The notes under the pieces are model-generated. The model made no database searches. It was not told the DNA's origin and was given only the letters and a program-made list of their open reading frames with translations. The position numbers were made by a program, and so were the translations under genes. This document shows positions 27,451-36,204 of a DNA stretch of 64,000 nt, one piece after another. The stretch is from assembly GCA_017434885.1 (NCBI GenBank), contig JAFSGE010000035.1, positions 108,869 to 172,868 of the forward strand, in the 5' to 3' direction. The stretch's first letter is position 1. Each line of letters opens with the position of its first letter. The DNA comes from Lachnospiraceae bacterium (lineage in GTDB: Bacteria > Bacillota > Clostridia > Lachnospirales > Lachnospiraceae).

Positions 27451-28809
27451 TTATATTGCTCTAAATTTGGCAATTTCGCTTTTTAACGTCTCGGATACTC
27501 TGTCATTTGCTGCTGTATATTCTGCAATCTGAGTCATATTACCGGACAATACACGGATAGATTCTGCCAAAGAACCAACGTTTTCATTTTCATTTAAGGC
27601 TTCCTGTGACACTTCATTTAACTTTGTATTCATCTGTTCCGTTGCTTTCGCAAAGTAGGATGCTTTCCGGTTAAATGCTATCATCATCTGTTCCACGTTA
27701 TCCGCATCTTTTAAATATTCTTCTGCTGCCGAAACAAATTCTTCATAATCTTTTGATACATCAGTAGCTACAAATGCAAGCAGCTTTTCAGACGCTTCCG
27801 CAAGGCTCTTTACCGATGCTGTCACCTGATTACTGATTTCCTGAATACTATTCGCAGTATTTCTGCTGTTATCTGCAAGTACTCTGATTTCATCCGCTAC
27901 TACCGCAAATCCTTTTCCTGCTTCGCCGGCTCTAGCCGCTTCAATGGAAGCATTCAGTGCAAGCAAATTAGTCTGGCTTGCAATCGAAAGAATTTCATCG
28001 GTAAGCTGCTGTATCGCGTCAACACTTTTACTATTTTCTACAGATACCTCTAAATCTCCACGCAGCTGTGTAGTAATCCTGTCAGACTCCTCCTTACTGC
28101 TGTCTGCAAGCACTCTGATATGGTCAGCGCGTTCCTTCATTTCTACAGAATAGTTCTTTCCTGAAATTGCATCATCAGACATAGATTTACTGTCTGTATT
28201 TAATACTCCCATATCAGTAATTACTTCACCAATGGATGTAACAATCTCCTGAATATCGGAATGTAACTGCTGCATTTGTCCTGACACTTCCTCCGTATCC
28301 TGCGTAGAATCGAAAACTTTCTCAGAAATATTCCGTGAAGACTCATCCAAAGAACCTGAATGCATTTTTATCTGCTTCATGATAGTCTGCAACTTATCCA
28401 TATATAAGTTGATTCCCACAACCATTCGTCCGATTTCATCTTTTTGTTTGGACTCGATACGTTCGCCCAAATCACCTTCATTATTTTCCAGCTTTGTAAT
28501 CATTTCATCTAACTGTTTTGTTACTTTTTTCAACGGTCTGGTTACGCACAAAAAAGCTACCACGATAGATACAACTACCATGAAAAGCTGAGCAGTTGAA
28601 ACAAGTCCGCTGGTTGCCAGTGCAGAGGAGATTTCCTCCATGGTTGCTTCTGCCATAGCTGCAACTGCCGCATCCTGCGACTGTGCCAATGTTTGCAGTT
28701 CTGCACGCACGCTCTGCATGCTCTTGGTCGTTGACATATTGACCGTAATTGTCAGAACAAAAATCACCAATAACGGCAATAACAGTTTAAATGCAATGTG
28801 TTTTCTCAT
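27451..28809 (-). CDS. Methyl-accepting chemotaxis protein
   Basis: 452 residues. Two transmembrane helices (about 8-25 and 70-90) enclose only about 45 external residues, too small for a usual ligand domain. A HAMP linker ([20 protein letters not shown]) follows, then the signalling coiled coil with the tip [20 protein letters not shown] and [16 protein letters not shown]. The tiny sensor part suggests it responds to another protein, to membrane state or through the adjacent histidine kinase. It lies 40 bases below the kinase gene. Confidence 0.9.
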   Translation of the reverse strand: MRKHIAFKLLLPLLVIFVLTITVNMSTTKSMQSVRAELQTLAQSQDAAVAAMAEATMEEISSALATSGLVSTAQLFMVVVSIVVAFLCVTRPLKKVTKQLDEMITKLENNEGDLGERIESKQKDEIGRMVVGINLYMDKLQTIMKQIKMHSGSLDESSRNISEKVFDSTQDTEEVSGQMQQLHSDIQEIVTSIGEVITDMGVLNTDSKSMSDDAISGKNYSVEMKERADHIRVLADSSKEESDRITTQLRGDLEVSVENSKSVDAIQQLTDEILSIASQTNLLALNASIEAARAGEAGKGFAVVADEIRVLADNSRNTANSIQEISNQVTASVKSLAEASEKLLAFVATDVSKDYEEFVSAAEEYLKDADNVEQMMIAFNRKASYFAKATEQMNTKLNEVSQEALNENENVGSLAESIRVLSGNMTQIAEYTAANDRVSETLKSEIAKFRAI

Positions 28810-28849
28810 AGCTTTTTACCCCGCTTCTTATGTTTTTATTTTTATGTAT

Positions 28850-31183
28850 TTACTGTAAATACTTTGCTATCATTTCCTCTAATTTAGCCGCTTCTACCGG
28901 CTTGGTCAGATAATCAGCAAATCCTTCCCTCAAATATTGCTCCTTCATACCTTCAATTGCATTTGCCGTAAGAACAATCACTTCTGTACTTTGGTTCAGA
29001 TTATCTTCATCGTCACGCATCATATGCAATGTCTGTATTCCGTCAGGCTCCGGCATCATATGATCCATCAGAATCAAATCATATTTCTTTTTCCGGGTTA
29101 CTTGCAGGCATTCCGTTCCGCTGGTTGCCATATCAAGCTGCATTTGTGTATTCTTTAAAAGTCCGCGAATTACCATCAGATTCATCTTATTGTCATCTAC
29201 TACAAGAATCTTGGCATCCGGTGCAACAAGATGAAATTTCTTTTCCTCTTTTTCTTTGTCCTGATTTGTATTCGCTCTTGGTGCTCCCATAGCAGCCCCG
29301 TTAACGATTTCCTGCGGAATCTGAACCGTAAAGCTGCTGCCTTCTCCGTGCTTACTTGTAACCTCTATGGTTCCGTTCATGATATTGACTAACTGCTTGG
29401 TAATATTCAGCCCAAGTCCTGTTCCCTGTATATAACGGTTTTTAGATAATTCCAAACGTTCAAAGCTACTGAACAATTTGTCCATATCTTCTTCATTAAT
29501 GCCAATCCCTGTATCCTTTACCACAAACTGCAAAACAAACTTATCCTCTACATAAATTCCTTTGACGGAAAATGTTACGCTTCCCTTCTCCGTATACTTC
29601 ACTGCATTGGACAGCAAATTATTCAGTACCTGCTTAATACGGATTTCATCCCCCTTTAATACAGAAGGCATACTCTCATCAATGTCCAGCTTCATCTCCA
29701 GTTTTTTCTGTTTTGCACGGACATCGGCCCCCAGTATCACATCATTCAGCATCGCCGCAAGAGAATACTCGTTTTCTACAATTTGCAATTTACCCGCTTC
29801 AATTTTGGAAAAGTCCAAAACATCATTAATCAGTCCAAGCAACATCCGGCTGGCACTGTCAATATTATTCGCGTACTCTTCAATTTCCTTGTCTTTGTTT
29901 TCTCTCAAAATCATTTCATTCATACCGATAACTACATTAATCGGTGTACGAATCTCATGAGACATATTTGCAAGGAATTTTGCTTTTGATTCACTTGCCG
30001 CAATCGCCATTTGCTTTTCTTTCTCTACATTCAAGGAATCACGTATGGTTTTTATCCCTGCCATAAGAAGAAGGGAAACAAGGCCGCCGCACAATGCCAT
30101 TCCGTTAATCTTGGTATCTACCATATACACAAGACTCATTTCACAAATGCCTGCTACGGCCAATATCACAAAACCGATTGCCACTTCTTTATAATCCTTA
30201 ACCGCACCGGTAACAGTATCTCTTACGATTGTAATAACCATAAGCAAAATCAACGCCACAATAATAACATGTGACCCTGCTACTGTTTCAAAAAAATCTT
30301 TCACATTCAATGCCTGAAGCACTATAATCACAAAAAAATTAACCACCGTACACACGGCAAGTATAAAATACCATTTCCGATAACGTCCTTTTTGCACACT
30401 GTTAATGTAGTATAAAAACGGATACGGCAATACCATAATCAGCAAAAATCCCATCCACATTGCCACGGTACTATTCGGAAAAATAAACTGCCTGATTTTT
30501 GACTCAACAATTAACCAGCCGGAAGCGACCAATATGGCATTTCCCAAATGAAGCAAATCTACTTCCCTCTTATTGAAAATACTAATTCCCAAACTACCTG
30601 CCACAACAATTAATCCGATAAGAAACATTAGTACTGCCACAATCATTCCGGGACCGTAATAGTAAATAAACTGCTCTCTTATATCAGCCTTATCCCCACA
30701 GACAATGCTACTGACATAATTCGCAAATGAAGATTTACTCATAAATTCAATCCGAAGTATCTCTCCTGCATCCTCGCTGTATATCGGTGCAAACACATAT
30801 GTCATAGTACTTGTTTTTCCGAATTTCTGCATTTCAATGGTAGAATACTCCTTACGCAGTTCATCTCCCACATAGATTTTGAAATCCTGTTGCATACTAC
30901 GAATGCATATCCATGTTTTTTGCTGATTTTCCGGTAGCTTTGTGGAAATTCTACCCCATTCTCCGTATTCCACGTCACAATTTCCGGGAATTTTTACCGG
31001 TACCTTCGTTCCGTCCGGCATCTCCTGTACCCACTCTGCCTGAAACACCTGATAGGTATTGTCTTCCCACTCATTTCCTGACGGAAATACCATTTGTGCT
31101 ATGATAAAAAATAAAAATACGGCTATTAATATGTATCCTAACATATGACATAAAATTTTCATGCCACGTTCCGTTTTTTCCAT
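28850..31183 (-). CDS. Membrane hybrid sensor histidine kinase
   Basis: 777 residues. Order: one N-terminal membrane helix (about 11-32), an extracellular beta-rich domain (35-170), seven further predicted membrane helices (about 175-380), HisKA with the phosphorylated His409 (FLANMSHEIRTPINVV), HATPase with NLLSNAVKYT and GTGLGLNI, and a C-terminal receiver (ILVVDDNKMN) with acceptor Asp707 (ILMDHMMPEPDG). The layout resembles 7TMR-DISM sensors. No separate response regulator gene is next to it; the output could be the downstream chemoreceptor and cyclic di-GMP enzyme. First gene of the run. Confidence 0.9.
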   Translation of the reverse strand: MEKTERGMKILCHMLGYILIAVFLFFIIAQMVFPSGNEWEDNTYQVFQAEWVQEMPDGTKVPVKIPGNCDVEYGEWGRISTKLPENQQKTWICIRSMQQDFKIYVGDELRKEYSTIEMQKFGKTSTMTYVFAPIYSEDAGEILRIEFMSKSSFANYVSSIVCGDKADIREQFIYYYGPGMIVAVLMFLIGLIVVAGSLGISIFNKREVDLLHLGNAILVASGWLIVESKIRQFIFPNSTVAMWMGFLLIMVLPYPFLYYINSVQKGRYRKWYFILAVCTVVNFFVIIVLQALNVKDFFETVAGSHVIIVALILLMVITIVRDTVTGAVKDYKEVAIGFVILAVAGICEMSLVYMVDTKINGMALCGGLVSLLLMAGIKTIRDSLNVEKEKQMAIAASESKAKFLANMSHEIRTPINVVIGMNEMILRENKDKEIEEYANNIDSASRMLLGLINDVLDFSKIEAGKLQIVENEYSLAAMLNDVILGADVRAKQKKLEMKLDIDESMPSVLKGDEIRIKQVLNNLLSNAVKYTEKGSVTFSVKGIYVEDKFVLQFVVKDTGIGINEEDMDKLFSSFERLELSKNRYIQGTGLGLNITKQLVNIMNGTIEVTSKHGEGSSFTVQIPQEIVNGAAMGAPRANTNQDKEKEEKKFHLVAPDAKILVVDDNKMNLMVIRGLLKNTQMQLDMATSGTECLQVTRKKKYDLILMDHMMPEPDGIQTLHMMRDDEDNLNQSTEVIVLTANAIEGMKEQYLREGFADYLTKPVEAAKLEEMIAKYLQ

Positions 31184-31231
31184 GTTTCCCTCACAAAAAA
31201 ATGTAATTATAAAATTTTCCCACTATTTTAC

Positions 31232-31260
31232 ATTGTAGTACAAAATTAATTTTTATACAA
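31232..31260 (-). promoter_or_regulatory. Promoter of the hybrid kinase cluster
   Basis: On the minus strand TTGTAT (31260-31255) and TACAAT (31237-31232) are 17 bases apart, about 45 bases ahead of the kinase start codon. Confidence 0.6.
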
Positions 31261-31282
31261 GCATCTGCATAAAGTGAAATTA

Positions 31283-31323
31283 AAAAAAAGATAAGTTTGC
31301 ATTTTCGCCTACTTATCTTTTTC
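31283..31323 (-). terminator. Terminator of the small XRE regulator gene
   Basis: On the minus strand AAAAAGATAAGT and ACTTATCTTTTTTTT form the stem and T run. The upstream arm overlaps the last codons of the gene. Confidence 0.75.
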
Positions 31324-31512
31324 AAATTTCACTATATCATTCGGAGTACATTCCAAAATGTTGCACAGCCTCTCCAAGGTATATATTGAAATACCTTCAT
31401 TATGTCGCAACGCATTAATCGTCTGACTGCTCATTTCATAATGATTAATCAGTTGATATTTAGTTATATTTTTCTTTTTCATGGTCTCCCATAGCGGCGC
31501 ATAACTAATCAT
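31309..31512 (-). CDS. Small XRE-type helix-turn-helix regulator
   Basis: 67 residues from the ATG at 31512, consisting almost only of a Cro/C1-type domain: LWETMKKKNITKYQLINHYE, then MSSQTINALRHNEGISIYTL and LERLCNILECTPNDIVKFE. It belongs to the YozG-like group common in Clostridia and mobile elements. AGGAG lies 11 bases upstream; a start at 31545 is possible. It is divergent from a small unknown gene, sharing an intergenic region with GGTTG-ACTTTC-CAACC (31565-31580), which may be its operator. Confidence 0.8.
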   Translation of the reverse strand: MISYAPLWETMKKKNITKYQLINHYEMSSQTINALRHNEGISIYTLERLCNILECTPNDIVKFEKDK

Positions 31513-31566
31513 AGAAACTTCATCTCCTGTTTCTATCATAACCATGTAATCAAGCTTTCAACATGG

Positions 31567-31596
31567 TTGACTTTCCAACCACACATCTATTACACT
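31567..31596 (+). promoter_or_regulatory. Candidate promoter of the small divergent gene
   Basis: TTGACT at 31567-31572 and TACACT at 31591-31596 are spaced 18 bases. The -35 lies inside the GGTTG...CAACC inverted repeat, so repression by the neighbouring XRE protein is plausible. Confidence 0.4.
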
Positions 31597-31618
31597 AAAA
31601 ACACGGAGGTGTACCATT

Positions 31619-31825
31619 ATGAACAATACCATTGAATGTACATGTATACTATCAGATAATCAGTTAGCACGCCTACAGGCAGTCACAGAAACAATTAAAA
31701 GAAACACAAAAAACAAATATTGGAGCAATCAGATGACAATGCAATTATGCATTGGTAACACTCATTTAACTGAAATGCTACTTACGATGTTGGAGAACTA
31801 TGTCGAAAACAATTTTTCAGAATAA
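31619..31825 (+). CDS. Small protein of unknown function
   Basis: 68 residues, starting MNNTIECTCILSDNQLARLQ and ending MLENYVENNFSE. I do not recognise the family. GGAGGTG lies seven bases before the ATG, so translation is likely. It has two Cys near the N-terminus (CTC) and looks helical and soluble. It is divergent from the XRE gene and convergent with the tRNA-Leu region, in a patch with signs of past integration, so it may be mobile-element cargo. Confidence 0.5.
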   Translation: MNNTIECTCILSDNQLARLQAVTETIKRNTKNKYWSNQMTMQLCIGNTHLTEMLLTMLENYVENNFSE

Positions 31826-31857
31826 AAAAACGCATTCACCGGAAAACCCGTCAATGC
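31823..31857 (-). terminator. Distal terminator beyond the duplicated tRNA end
   Basis: On the minus strand GCATT-GACGGGTTTTCCGGTG-AATGC is followed by GTTTTTTTATT. It follows the second copy of the tRNA-Leu 3' end just as the proximal terminator follows the intact tRNA. Confidence 0.7.
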
Positions 31858-31864
31858 AGCATTC

Positions 31865-31880
31865 TACTGCGGAAGATGGG
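31865..31880 (-). repeat. Direct repeat of the tRNA-Leu 3' end (att-like)
   Basis: The 16 bases CCCATCTTCCGCAGTA (minus strand) are identical to 32014-32029, which covers the 3' end of tRNA-Leu plus three flanking bases. The copies are 149 bases apart. Between them lie two strong hairpins (GGCGCAA...TTGCGCC at about 31881-31915, CCTTGAACC-TTG-GGTTCAAGG at about 31934-31954) and a terminator. The pattern resembles attL/attR remnants of an element integrated at the tRNA. Confidence 0.6.
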
Positions 31881-31970
31881 GCGCAAGATGTCCTGCGGAC
31901 GTCTGTTTTGCGCCGACCGAAGCGGAGCGGAAACCTTGAACCTTGGGTTCAAGGAACGCTTCGCTTTGAG

Positions 31971-32010
31971 AACAAAAAAAGAGTAAGTCTCGCACCTACT
32001 CTTTTTTGTT
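31971..32010 (-). terminator. Terminator after tRNA-Leu
   Basis: On the minus strand AACAAAAAAGAGTA pairs with TACTCTTTTTTTGTT around an 11-base loop, immediately below the tRNA. Confidence 0.8.
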
Positions 32011-32016
32011 CTTTAC

Positions 32017-32100
32017 TGCGGAAGATGGGACTTGAACCCACACGATGTAACCATCACAAGATCCTTAGTCTTGCTCGTCTGCCAGTTCCGACACTTCCGC
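32017..32100 (-). tRNA. tRNA-Leu (anticodon AAG)
   Basis: Class II tRNA of 84 bases. Acceptor arms GCGGAAG and CTTCCGC, anticodon stem CAAGA/TCTTG with loop CTAAGGA (anticodon AAG), long variable arm GATG-GTTA-CATC, T arm GTGGG-TTCAAGT-CCCAT and discriminator A. CCA is not encoded. It should read CUU (and CUC if A34 is deaminated to inosine). Confidence 0.95.
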
Positions 32101-32184
32101 GTTCAGTTGTTGTGACTCACGCCACGAATGATATCTTAACATTAATAAACCAAATAGTCAATACCCTTTTTTTATTTTTTTCAA

Positions 32185-33099
32185 CTATTTTTTCTTATAA
32201 TCTTCCACTGCTTTTTTCAGTTCTTCCAAAGCCTCATGGAATCTGGCAGAACTCATGCTGGGATTGGAATGAAAAAGATTTCTTTTGTAAAAATCCCTAA
32301 TTTTCGTAGAGCGCAGTCTGTATTCCTTTTCAGCCAGATATTTACTTTTCAATTCGGCAATTTCATCCCTTACATCATCAAGAAATTCACCGGGTTGGGT
32401 AAGCAGACGCTCTTTTACCCTGTCAAAACGTGCTTCAAGGCGGTTCATCAGTTCTTCTGCCCGCTCCTCACTCTCCTGTTTCCTGTTCTCTATCTCATCA
32501 CTGGCAACCGCAATAATGACATCCAAACGCTTTTGGATACGCTCCATCTCTTCCCTTGCCTTTTCCAGTCTGATAAGCACATCCCGCAAATCCATGGCTG
32601 CCTTGAATGATAATGTAAAGTCCATTAATATAATAACGGAAAGCACAACTGTTACAACCGATAAAACATTGTATGGCACGGAAAGCACTACCCTTTCCAC
32701 GCCTTTATGCAGAAGTTCTGTCATCAATATGGTCAAAAATCCCCATGCTATCGTAGATGAAAGACAGATATGTCCTTTAAAATTAAATTTTTGGTCGGAA
32801 TAATCCCAATACCTTACCTTAAACAAAGCTTCCATCGTCACTCCGGTAAACAATTCAAGTGCAGTTGCACCGATGCATCCGGCTATGTACGTCATGAAAA
32901 TATTATCCTGAAAGGGCATGGAAGCCACCAGCATCATAATGCCGCCGCTTCCGTAAATCGGAAGAAATGGCCCCCGCATAAATCCTCTGTTTACAAATTG
33001 CTTCTTTTTTAATGAAACATAGGTTGATTCAAACACCCAGCCAAAAAAGCAATAAAAATAGAAAAAGAACAACCACTGTATCAACGTATACTGATACAT
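32185..33099 (-). CDS. CmpB-family (ABC_trans_CmpB) membrane protein
   Basis: 304 residues from the ATG at 33099. About four to five membrane helices (residues 5-170) with family signatures FFGWVFESTYVSLK, NRGFMRGPFLPIYGSGG and ELFTGVTMEALFKVRYWDYS, followed by a long C-terminal coiled coil (about 185-304, Glu/Arg/Lys rich) facing the cytoplasm. The name 'putative ABC transporter permease' is inherited; no ATPase partner is nearby. It is probably cotranscribed with the two CobW-type GTPases above, starting 27 bases after the second. Confidence 0.8.
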   Translation of the reverse strand: MYQYTLIQWLFFFYFYCFFGWVFESTYVSLKKKQFVNRGFMRGPFLPIYGSGGIMMLVASMPFQDNIFMTYIAGCIGATALELFTGVTMEALFKVRYWDYSDQKFNFKGHICLSSTIAWGFLTILMTELLHKGVERVVLSVPYNVLSVVTVVLSVIILMDFTLSFKAAMDLRDVLIRLEKAREEMERIQKRLDVIIAVASDEIENRKQESEERAEELMNRLEARFDRVKERLLTQPGEFLDDVRDEIAELKSKYLAEKEYRLRSTKIRDFYKRNLFHSNPSMSSARFHEALEELKKAVEDYKKK

Positions 33100-33126
33100 T
33101 ACGAATTTCCCTTCTTTCAAACATCC

Positions 33127-34056
33127 TTAAACAAAACTGATAACTTCTTCCTTCGGTGCTTTGGTCTGCTCTACACTGACTGCCTTCAAAACAGGTCCTT
33201 CTCCGTTATAATTGGCAAAATATTCCCTTGCCACCTTTGCAGTTACTTTTACCCACTGTTTATTTGTCAGTTTGTCTTCTTTATCATATTCACAGGCAAA
33301 TCCAAGGAATGCCATATCATCTGCACAACAGGTCATCGCCATACGCCCCGGTACGAAATATCCCTTTGGAAATCCTTCCGGCTTCAAAACCATCGCTGTA
33401 AACTGAATGGTTTTGCCAATGTATCTCTCCAAATTGTCAAGAGAATCCAAATACCAGATGCCATATCCTTCATTATCAAGTGCTATAATCGGATCATTCA
33501 GATTATAAGGAAGGTCATCTTCAAAAATCTGATTTACTTCTCCTTCAGAGTCCTCAAAAATGATATCCGCCTGCTGATTAATTGCTTTTACATTTCTCTT
33601 ATAAGAGCTCAAATCCTCAATTCCGTCACAACGGTTAAAAATAATCATCTCCGACTTGCGAAGCATCTCTGCAAGCAAAGACTTCATATTGGTAAAATAC
33701 ATCGGGAAAGTGGATGCATCGATTGTGGTAATCTGCTGCTCAATCTTCCAGTTAAAAGGCAGCTTCATCTCCTTATAATTCCACATACCGTTATACTCGA
33801 TGATAATGCGCTCCGGTTTATGCTTTTTTTCAAGTTCCAAAAGCTGCGTCGGTGTAAAGTCTTCTTCCTCATCAATGACTTCCATTACAGTTCTGCTCTT
33901 TTTAAGGAGCACATCGTCATATTCTTCTTCTCCCTCTTCACAGACAATCAACAACGTTTTGCCTCTTACCTGAAAATAAGGTTGCGCTAATGTATAACGG
34001 ATAAACTCTGTTTTTCCGCTTTCCAAAAATCCATTTACAATAAAAACCGGTTTCAT
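33127..34056 (-). CDS. CobW/G3E-family GTPase fused to a DUF1980-like C-terminal domain
   Basis: 309 residues. The N-terminal G3E P-loop is VNGFLESGKTEF, with IIEYNGMWN and IFNRCDGIEDL in the switch and specificity regions. The family's CxCC metal motif is replaced by an acidic patch (CEEGEEEYDD). From about residue 200 the sequence resembles the soluble end of YcgQ/TIGR03943 proteins, with IQFTAMVLKPEGFP and FVPGRMAMTCCADDMAF. In other Firmicutes CobW, YcgR and YcgQ are neighbours and linked to metal stress; here GTPase and YcgQ-like tail are in one chain without the membrane part. Lies 74 bases after the His-rich GTPase. Confidence 0.72.
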   Translation of the reverse strand: MKPVFIVNGFLESGKTEFIRYTLAQPYFQVRGKTLLIVCEEGEEEYDDVLLKKSRTVMEVIDEEEDFTPTQLLELEKKHKPERIIIEYNGMWNYKEMKLPFNWKIEQQITTIDASTFPMYFTNMKSLLAEMLRKSEMIIFNRCDGIEDLSSYKRNVKAINQQADIIFEDSEGEVNQIFEDDLPYNLNDPIIALDNEGYGIWYLDSLDNLERYIGKTIQFTAMVLKPEGFPKGYFVPGRMAMTCCADDMAFLGFACEYDKEDKLTNKQWVKVTAKVAREYFANYNGEGPVLKAVSVEQTKAPKEEVISFV

Positions 34057-34130
34057 GTTATTCCTCTTTTCTTGTGAGTTTCATTTACTGCTTCAAGCTG
34101 ATACTTTATCTTCCGATTCGACAAGTCACC

Positions 34131-35339
34131 TTACGCCTTTACCGCAAAAAGTTCTGCCAATTTTTCTTCTTTCAGCTTAGAACCGATAACGCAGAATTTA
34201 CCTGTCACATCAGGCTTACCGGGACGCACATTGCTCTCGCCGGGTACATAATCAAAGTAAATCCATCCACCGTCTTTATCGGGTACCATACCCTTTGCAC
34301 GCAAAACAAACCCATAAACGGACTCCTGCTCCAATTCTTCCAGAATTGCTTCAATTTCCTGCTTACTGTAAGCCGCAGGAGTTTCCACTCCCCAGCTTCC
34401 GAATACATCATCTGCATGGTGATGTCCGTGATGGTCATGGTCGTGGCAACCGCAGGTACAGTTTTCCCCATGTTCATGATGGTGATGATGTTCATGCTCC
34501 TCATGCTCATGGTGGTGGTATTCATGCTCGTGGTCATGGTCGTGACAGCCGCAGGTGCAGTCTTCCCCATGTTCATGATGATGGTGATGCTCATGCTCCT
34601 CATGCTCATGGTGGTGGTGTTCATGCTCGTGGTCATGGTCGTGACAACCGCAGGTGCAGTCTTCCCCATGTTCATGATGGTGATGATGTTCATGCTCGTG
34701 ATGATGATGTTTTAGTTCTTCCATCATCTGGGATTCCAAATCTTTTGCACCTTCAATGGTATCAAGAATATCTTTTCCTTCCAAATCATCCCAAGGTGTT
34801 GTGATAATGGTTGCCTTGTCATTATGCTCTCTGATTAATTCAATACATTTGTTTAATTTATCTTCTTTGATATTGCCGGTTCTGCTCAAAATAATTGTTC
34901 CTGCATGGGCAATCTGATTGATGAAAAACTCACCAAAGTTCTTCATATACATTTTGCATTTGGAAGCATCCACAACTGCAACCGCACTGTTTAACACAAC
35001 TTCCTGTTCGTCAATCACATCGGATACTGCTTTCATGACATCGGAAAGCTTACCCACTCCCGAAGGCTCAATCAAAATCCTCTCCGGTGTATAAGTCTTT
35101 AATACTTCCTTTAAAGAAGTACCGAAATCACCTACCAGCGAACAGCAAATACAGCCGGAATTCATTTCTTTGATTTCGATTCCCGCTTCTTTTAAGAAAC
35201 CGCCGTCAATGCCGATTTCACCAAATTCATTTTCAATCAGAACAACCTTAGTATCAGCAAATGCTTCCTTCAAAAGCTTTTTAATCAATGTGGTTTTTCC
35301 TGCGCCCAAAAAACCTGAAACAATATCAATCTTTGTCAT
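34131..35339 (-). CDS. CobW/G3E-family GTPase with His/Cys-rich metal-binding repeats
   Basis: 402 residues. Walker A GFLGAGKTT (9-17), metal motif GCICC (62-66), IEPSGVG and a CobW C-terminal domain (about 325-402) mark a metallochaperone GTPase. Residues 211-308 form an insert with three near-identical 33-residue units rich in His and containing CTCGCHDHDH, flanked by runs of four to five His. Such inserts usually buffer zinc or nickel. The insert falls where COG0523 proteins carry shorter His loops. First gene of the GTPase-GTPase-CmpB group. Confidence 0.88.
   Translation of the reverse strand: MTKIDIVSGFLGAGKTTLIKKLLKEAFADTKVVLIENEFGEIGIDGGFLKEAGIEIKEMNSGCICCSLVGDFGTSLKEVLKTYTPERILIEPSGVGKLSDVMKAVSDVIDEQEVVLNSAVAVVDASKCKMYMKNFGEFFINQIAHAGTIILSRTGNIKEDKLNKCIELIREHNDKATIITTPWDDLEGKDILDTIEGAKDLESQMMEELKHHHHEHEHHHHHEHGEDCTCGCHDHDHEHEHHHHEHEEHEHHHHHEHGEDCTCGCHDHDHEHEYHHHEHEEHEHHHHHEHGENCTCGCHDHDHHGHHHADDVFGSWGVETPAAYSKQEIEAILEELEQESVYGFVLRAKGMVPDKDGGWIYFDYVPGESNVRPGKPDVTGKFCVIGSKLKEEKLAELFAVKA
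34450..34700. repeat. 99-base tandem coding repeat
   Basis: Units begin with CCGCAGGT at 34450, 34549 and 34648, a strict 99-base (33-codon) period with only a few differences, encoding the His/Cys-rich insert of the CobW-type GTPase. High identity suggests recent expansion; copy number may vary between strains. Confidence 0.9.
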
Positions 35340-35382
35340 TTTTATAACCGTTCCTTTCCCTGCATCCGTTCATTAATTTTTA

Positions 35383-35411
35383 ATTATAGTCTTTCCTCAT
35401 TCTAAAGTCAA
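35383..35411 (-). promoter_or_regulatory. Promoter of the CobW-type GTPase cluster
   Basis: On the minus strand TTGACT (35411-35406) and TATAAT (35388-35383) have a 17-base spacer, about 45 bases upstream of the gene. I saw no clear Zur- or Fur-type palindrome in this region. Confidence 0.75.
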
Positions 35412-35459
35412 ATAAACGAAAACTTACCATTTATTAAATTATTGTAAACATCATACTAC

Positions 35460-36191
35460 TTACAAATATTCAAACATTTGCCCGGATTTTTCCACTTTTA
35501 CTATCTGTTCCTCATATTCCGGATGCTTCCTTAAAAACGCTTCTATGATGACACTTTTCCCCCAAAAGTGCATGGGAAATACTTTCTTAGTCTTCGTGTA
35601 TTCCAAAAAGCTCTCCATTCCTGCAAAGGCATCCTGCTCCTGTCTTGGGTCTAGAGGGACAAACGCCGCCTCTATTTCCATTCCTTTCAGCTTTTCCAGT
35701 TCCCTGAAATACTTGATACTCATATTGTCATTGTACTGCTTCGTTTCACCTGCCCAAATCCAGAGATTCAAGTCTCCCGCATGGTAATACTTCTTTCCGC
35801 CATATTCTAAAAGGTAAGCCACACCCTCATCAGTGGATTTTAAAGTAATGATTTTAAGCGGTTTTGCCTGCCCGTGAAGCATAAGCTCTGTCTCTGTATT
35901 TTTACGCACAACAAGTACTTTGTTTTCCAATGCAACATCTTGCGCAAGGTATTCCTGAATCTTCCATTTCACAGGCACATCCTTTGATACCACAAAATAA
36001 ATATACGGATATTTCTTTGCAAGTTCAAAAATTGCAGGATTATAATGATCTGCGTGCTTATGACTGACAAATACCACCAGAGGATATTCCCGGTTCATTT
36101 CAGGAATATCCCCTTCATAATAATCAAATAAAAAGTATGCATTTGAAGCTTCCAGCAAAAAACCGCTGTGTCCGATATATGTTACTTTCAT
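35460..36191 (-). CDS. Metallo-beta-lactamase-fold hydrolase (UlaG-like)
   Basis: 243 residues from the ATG at 36191, which follows GGGAGGTG by four bases. The sequence MKVTYIGHSGFLLE, the metal motif VSHKHADHYNP and YHAGDLNLW place it in the MBL superfamily close to UlaG/L-ascorbate-6-phosphate lactonase-like proteins. The C-terminus has FPMHFWGKS, a further His ligand. The substrate cannot be inferred. It begins 14 bases after the subtilase stop, so the two are probably cotranscribed. Confidence 0.82.
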   Translation of the reverse strand: MKVTYIGHSGFLLEASNAYFLFDYYEGDIPEMNREYPLVVFVSHKHADHYNPAIFELAKKYPYIYFVVSKDVPVKWKIQEYLAQDVALENKVLVVRKNTETELMLHGQAKPLKIITLKSTDEGVAYLLEYGGKKYYHAGDLNLWIWAGETKQYNDNMSIKYFRELEKLKGMEIEAAFVPLDPRQEQDAFAGMESFLEYTKTKKVFPMHFWGKSVIIEAFLRKHPEYEEQIVKVEKSGQMFEYL

Positions 36192-36204
36192 AATCACCTC
36201 CCGG

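Noticed and set aside
31600-32100. Complete mobile element or CRISPR array near tRNA-Leu
   Set aside because: No integrase, transposase, spacer pattern or cas gene is present; only a short tRNA-end duplication and hairpins are seen.
34074-34804. Met/Val-rich and His/Asp/Gly-rich open frames opposite the CobW-type GTPase gene
   Set aside because: They are shadows of the 99-base His-coding repeat; no start signals.
35340-35460. Zur or Fur box upstream of the CobW-type GTPase cluster
   Set aside because: The expected palindromic sequence was looked for and not found; only a sigma-A promoter is evident.
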